Source of the DNA: Hellea sp.
GTDB taxonomy: Bacteria; Pseudomonadota; Alphaproteobacteria; Caulobacterales; Maricaulaceae
Assembly: GCA_020628635.1 (NCBI GenBank)
Contig: JAHDEU010000181.1
Span: 1-5,325, forward strand
Direction: 5' to 3'
Length of the DNA: 5,325 bases
The notes under the pieces are model-generated. The model was given only the letters and a program-made list of their open reading frames with translations, made no database searches and was not told the origin of the DNA. This document shows positions 4,641-5,325 of this stretch, piece by piece (the first letter of the stretch is position 1; each line of letters opens with the position of its first letter). A program made the translations under genes and the position numbers.

Positions 4641-5325
4641 TCAAGCCTTGCCCGTTCTCACCGGGTCTGCCGGATAGCTGCCGAGATGGCGGACCTCCTC
4701 GGAGAAGAAGCGCAGCTCGTCGAGCGCATGCTGCATGGCCTCGCTATCGGGGTGGCCTTCGACGTCGCAGTAGAATTGTGCGGCCGTGAATCCGCCGCCG
4801 ACCATGTAGCTTTCCAGCTTGGTCAGGTTCAGCCCGTTGGACGCGAAACCACCGAGCGCCTTGTAGAGCGCGGATGGCACGCTGCGCAGCCGAAACACGA
4901 AAGAACTCACGCAAGGCCCTGATATAGCGTCGGGAATGCGTGGCGATTTTTCCAGTACGATGAAACGCGTCGTGTTGGAGCCGCTATCCTCGATGTCGGC
5001 GGCGAGTATCTCCAGCCCGTAGGTTTCCGCCGCTTTCCGGCTCGCCACCGCCGCGACCGAGCTGTCGCCGCGCTCCGCGACCTTGCGCGCGGCCGCCGCC
5101 GTGTCGACGTCCGCTTCGCTGTCGATGCCGAGCCGCGCGAGGCTTTCACGCACCTGTCCCAGCGCCATGGGGTGGGAGCGCGCGACGCGGATGCCGGACA
5201 GCTTGGCACCCGGCAGGCCCAGCAGCTGGTGATGGATCGGCTGGTAGCGCTCCGCCGTGATGAACAGCCCGCCTGATGGCAGCAGGTGGTAGATGTCGGA
5301 CACCCGGCCCGCGACCGTGTTCTCC
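4641..5325 (-). CDS. pheA: Prephenate dehydratase with ACT domain, 5' end cut by the window
   Basis: 227 residues of a stand-alone prephenate dehydratase, which converts prephenate to phenylpyruvate in phenylalanine synthesis in the cytoplasm. The fragment opens at ENTVAGRVSDIYHLL, the conserved mid-N region of the catalytic domain (usually P-I-E-N-S), so about 55-65 N-terminal residues lie to the right. Further signatures are SHPMALGQ (50-57), DSGSNTTRF (113-121) with the catalytic TRF motif, and an ACT regulatory domain from about 139 to 217. The ACT domain contains VPSALYKALGGFASNGLNLTKLES split across 149-172. Phenylalanine feedback normally acts through this ACT domain; its GAL motif is SAL here and its ESRP motif reads ESYM. 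There is no chorismate mutase domain in the visible part. The first in-frame GTG at 5303 is an internal valine, not the start. The downstream partner is the YHS-domain gene. Confidence 0.95.
   Translation of the reverse strand, partial: ENTVAGRVSDIYHLLPSGGLFITAERYQPIHHQLLGLPGAKLSGIRVARSHPMALGQVRESLARLGIDSEADVDTAAAARKVAERGDSSVAAVASRKAAETYGLEILAADIEDSGSNTTRFIVLEKSPRIPDAISGPCVSSFVFRLRSVPSALYKALGGFASNGLNLTKLESYMVGGGFTAAQFYCDVEGHPDSEAMQHALDELRFFSEEVRHLGSYPADPVRTGKA

Overview
The window looks like a conserved chromosomal housekeeping region of a GC-rich alphaproteobacterium. The gene set (dnaX-ybaB beside an SRP RNA gene, a long nudC, a stand-alone pheA) and the protein motifs fit the Caulobacter/Maricaulis/Hyphomonas side of the class. 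That placement is inference from motifs and gene order, not from a search. No phage, transposase, CRISPR array or defence gene is visible.

Left part (1-1844, minus strand): dnaX, the clamp-loader tau subunit, is complete. It overlaps by four bases (ATGA) with ybaB, a nucleoid-associated protein that runs off the left edge. This is the start of the common dnaX-ybaB(-recR) replication/repair operon. A short divergent intergenic stretch (1845-1970) separates it from a plus-strand SpoU/TrmH-family RNA 2'-O-methyltransferase gene (1971-2633).

Middle (2634-3235, 602 bases with no protein gene): reading rightwards, it holds a probable plus-strand terminator for the methyltransferase, then a 113-bp palindromic intergenic repeat with imperfect terminal inverted repeats and three hairpins. 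Next come a clear minus-strand Rho-independent terminator, a hairpin-rich stretch of about 115 bases, and the small SRP RNA gene ffs on the minus strand with its GGAA tetraloop and a candidate promoter. The terminator lies about 190 bases beyond the end of the SRP RNA on the same strand. The ffs transcript is therefore either a long precursor or carries a second, unrecognised structured RNA. This is the most interesting open question in the window.

Right part (3236-5325): nudC (NADH pyrophosphatase / NAD-cap hydrolase) reads to the right, divergent from ffs. It converges, with only 21 bases between, on a minus-strand pair: pheA (prephenate dehydratase, 5' end cut by the window edge), then a small secreted YHS-domain protein with a GTG start 31 bases downstream. 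Replication (DnaX), nucleoid (YbaB), protein targeting (SRP RNA), RNA modification, NAD metabolism and phenylalanine synthesis are ordinary neighbours here. I see no dedicated multi-gene novel system.
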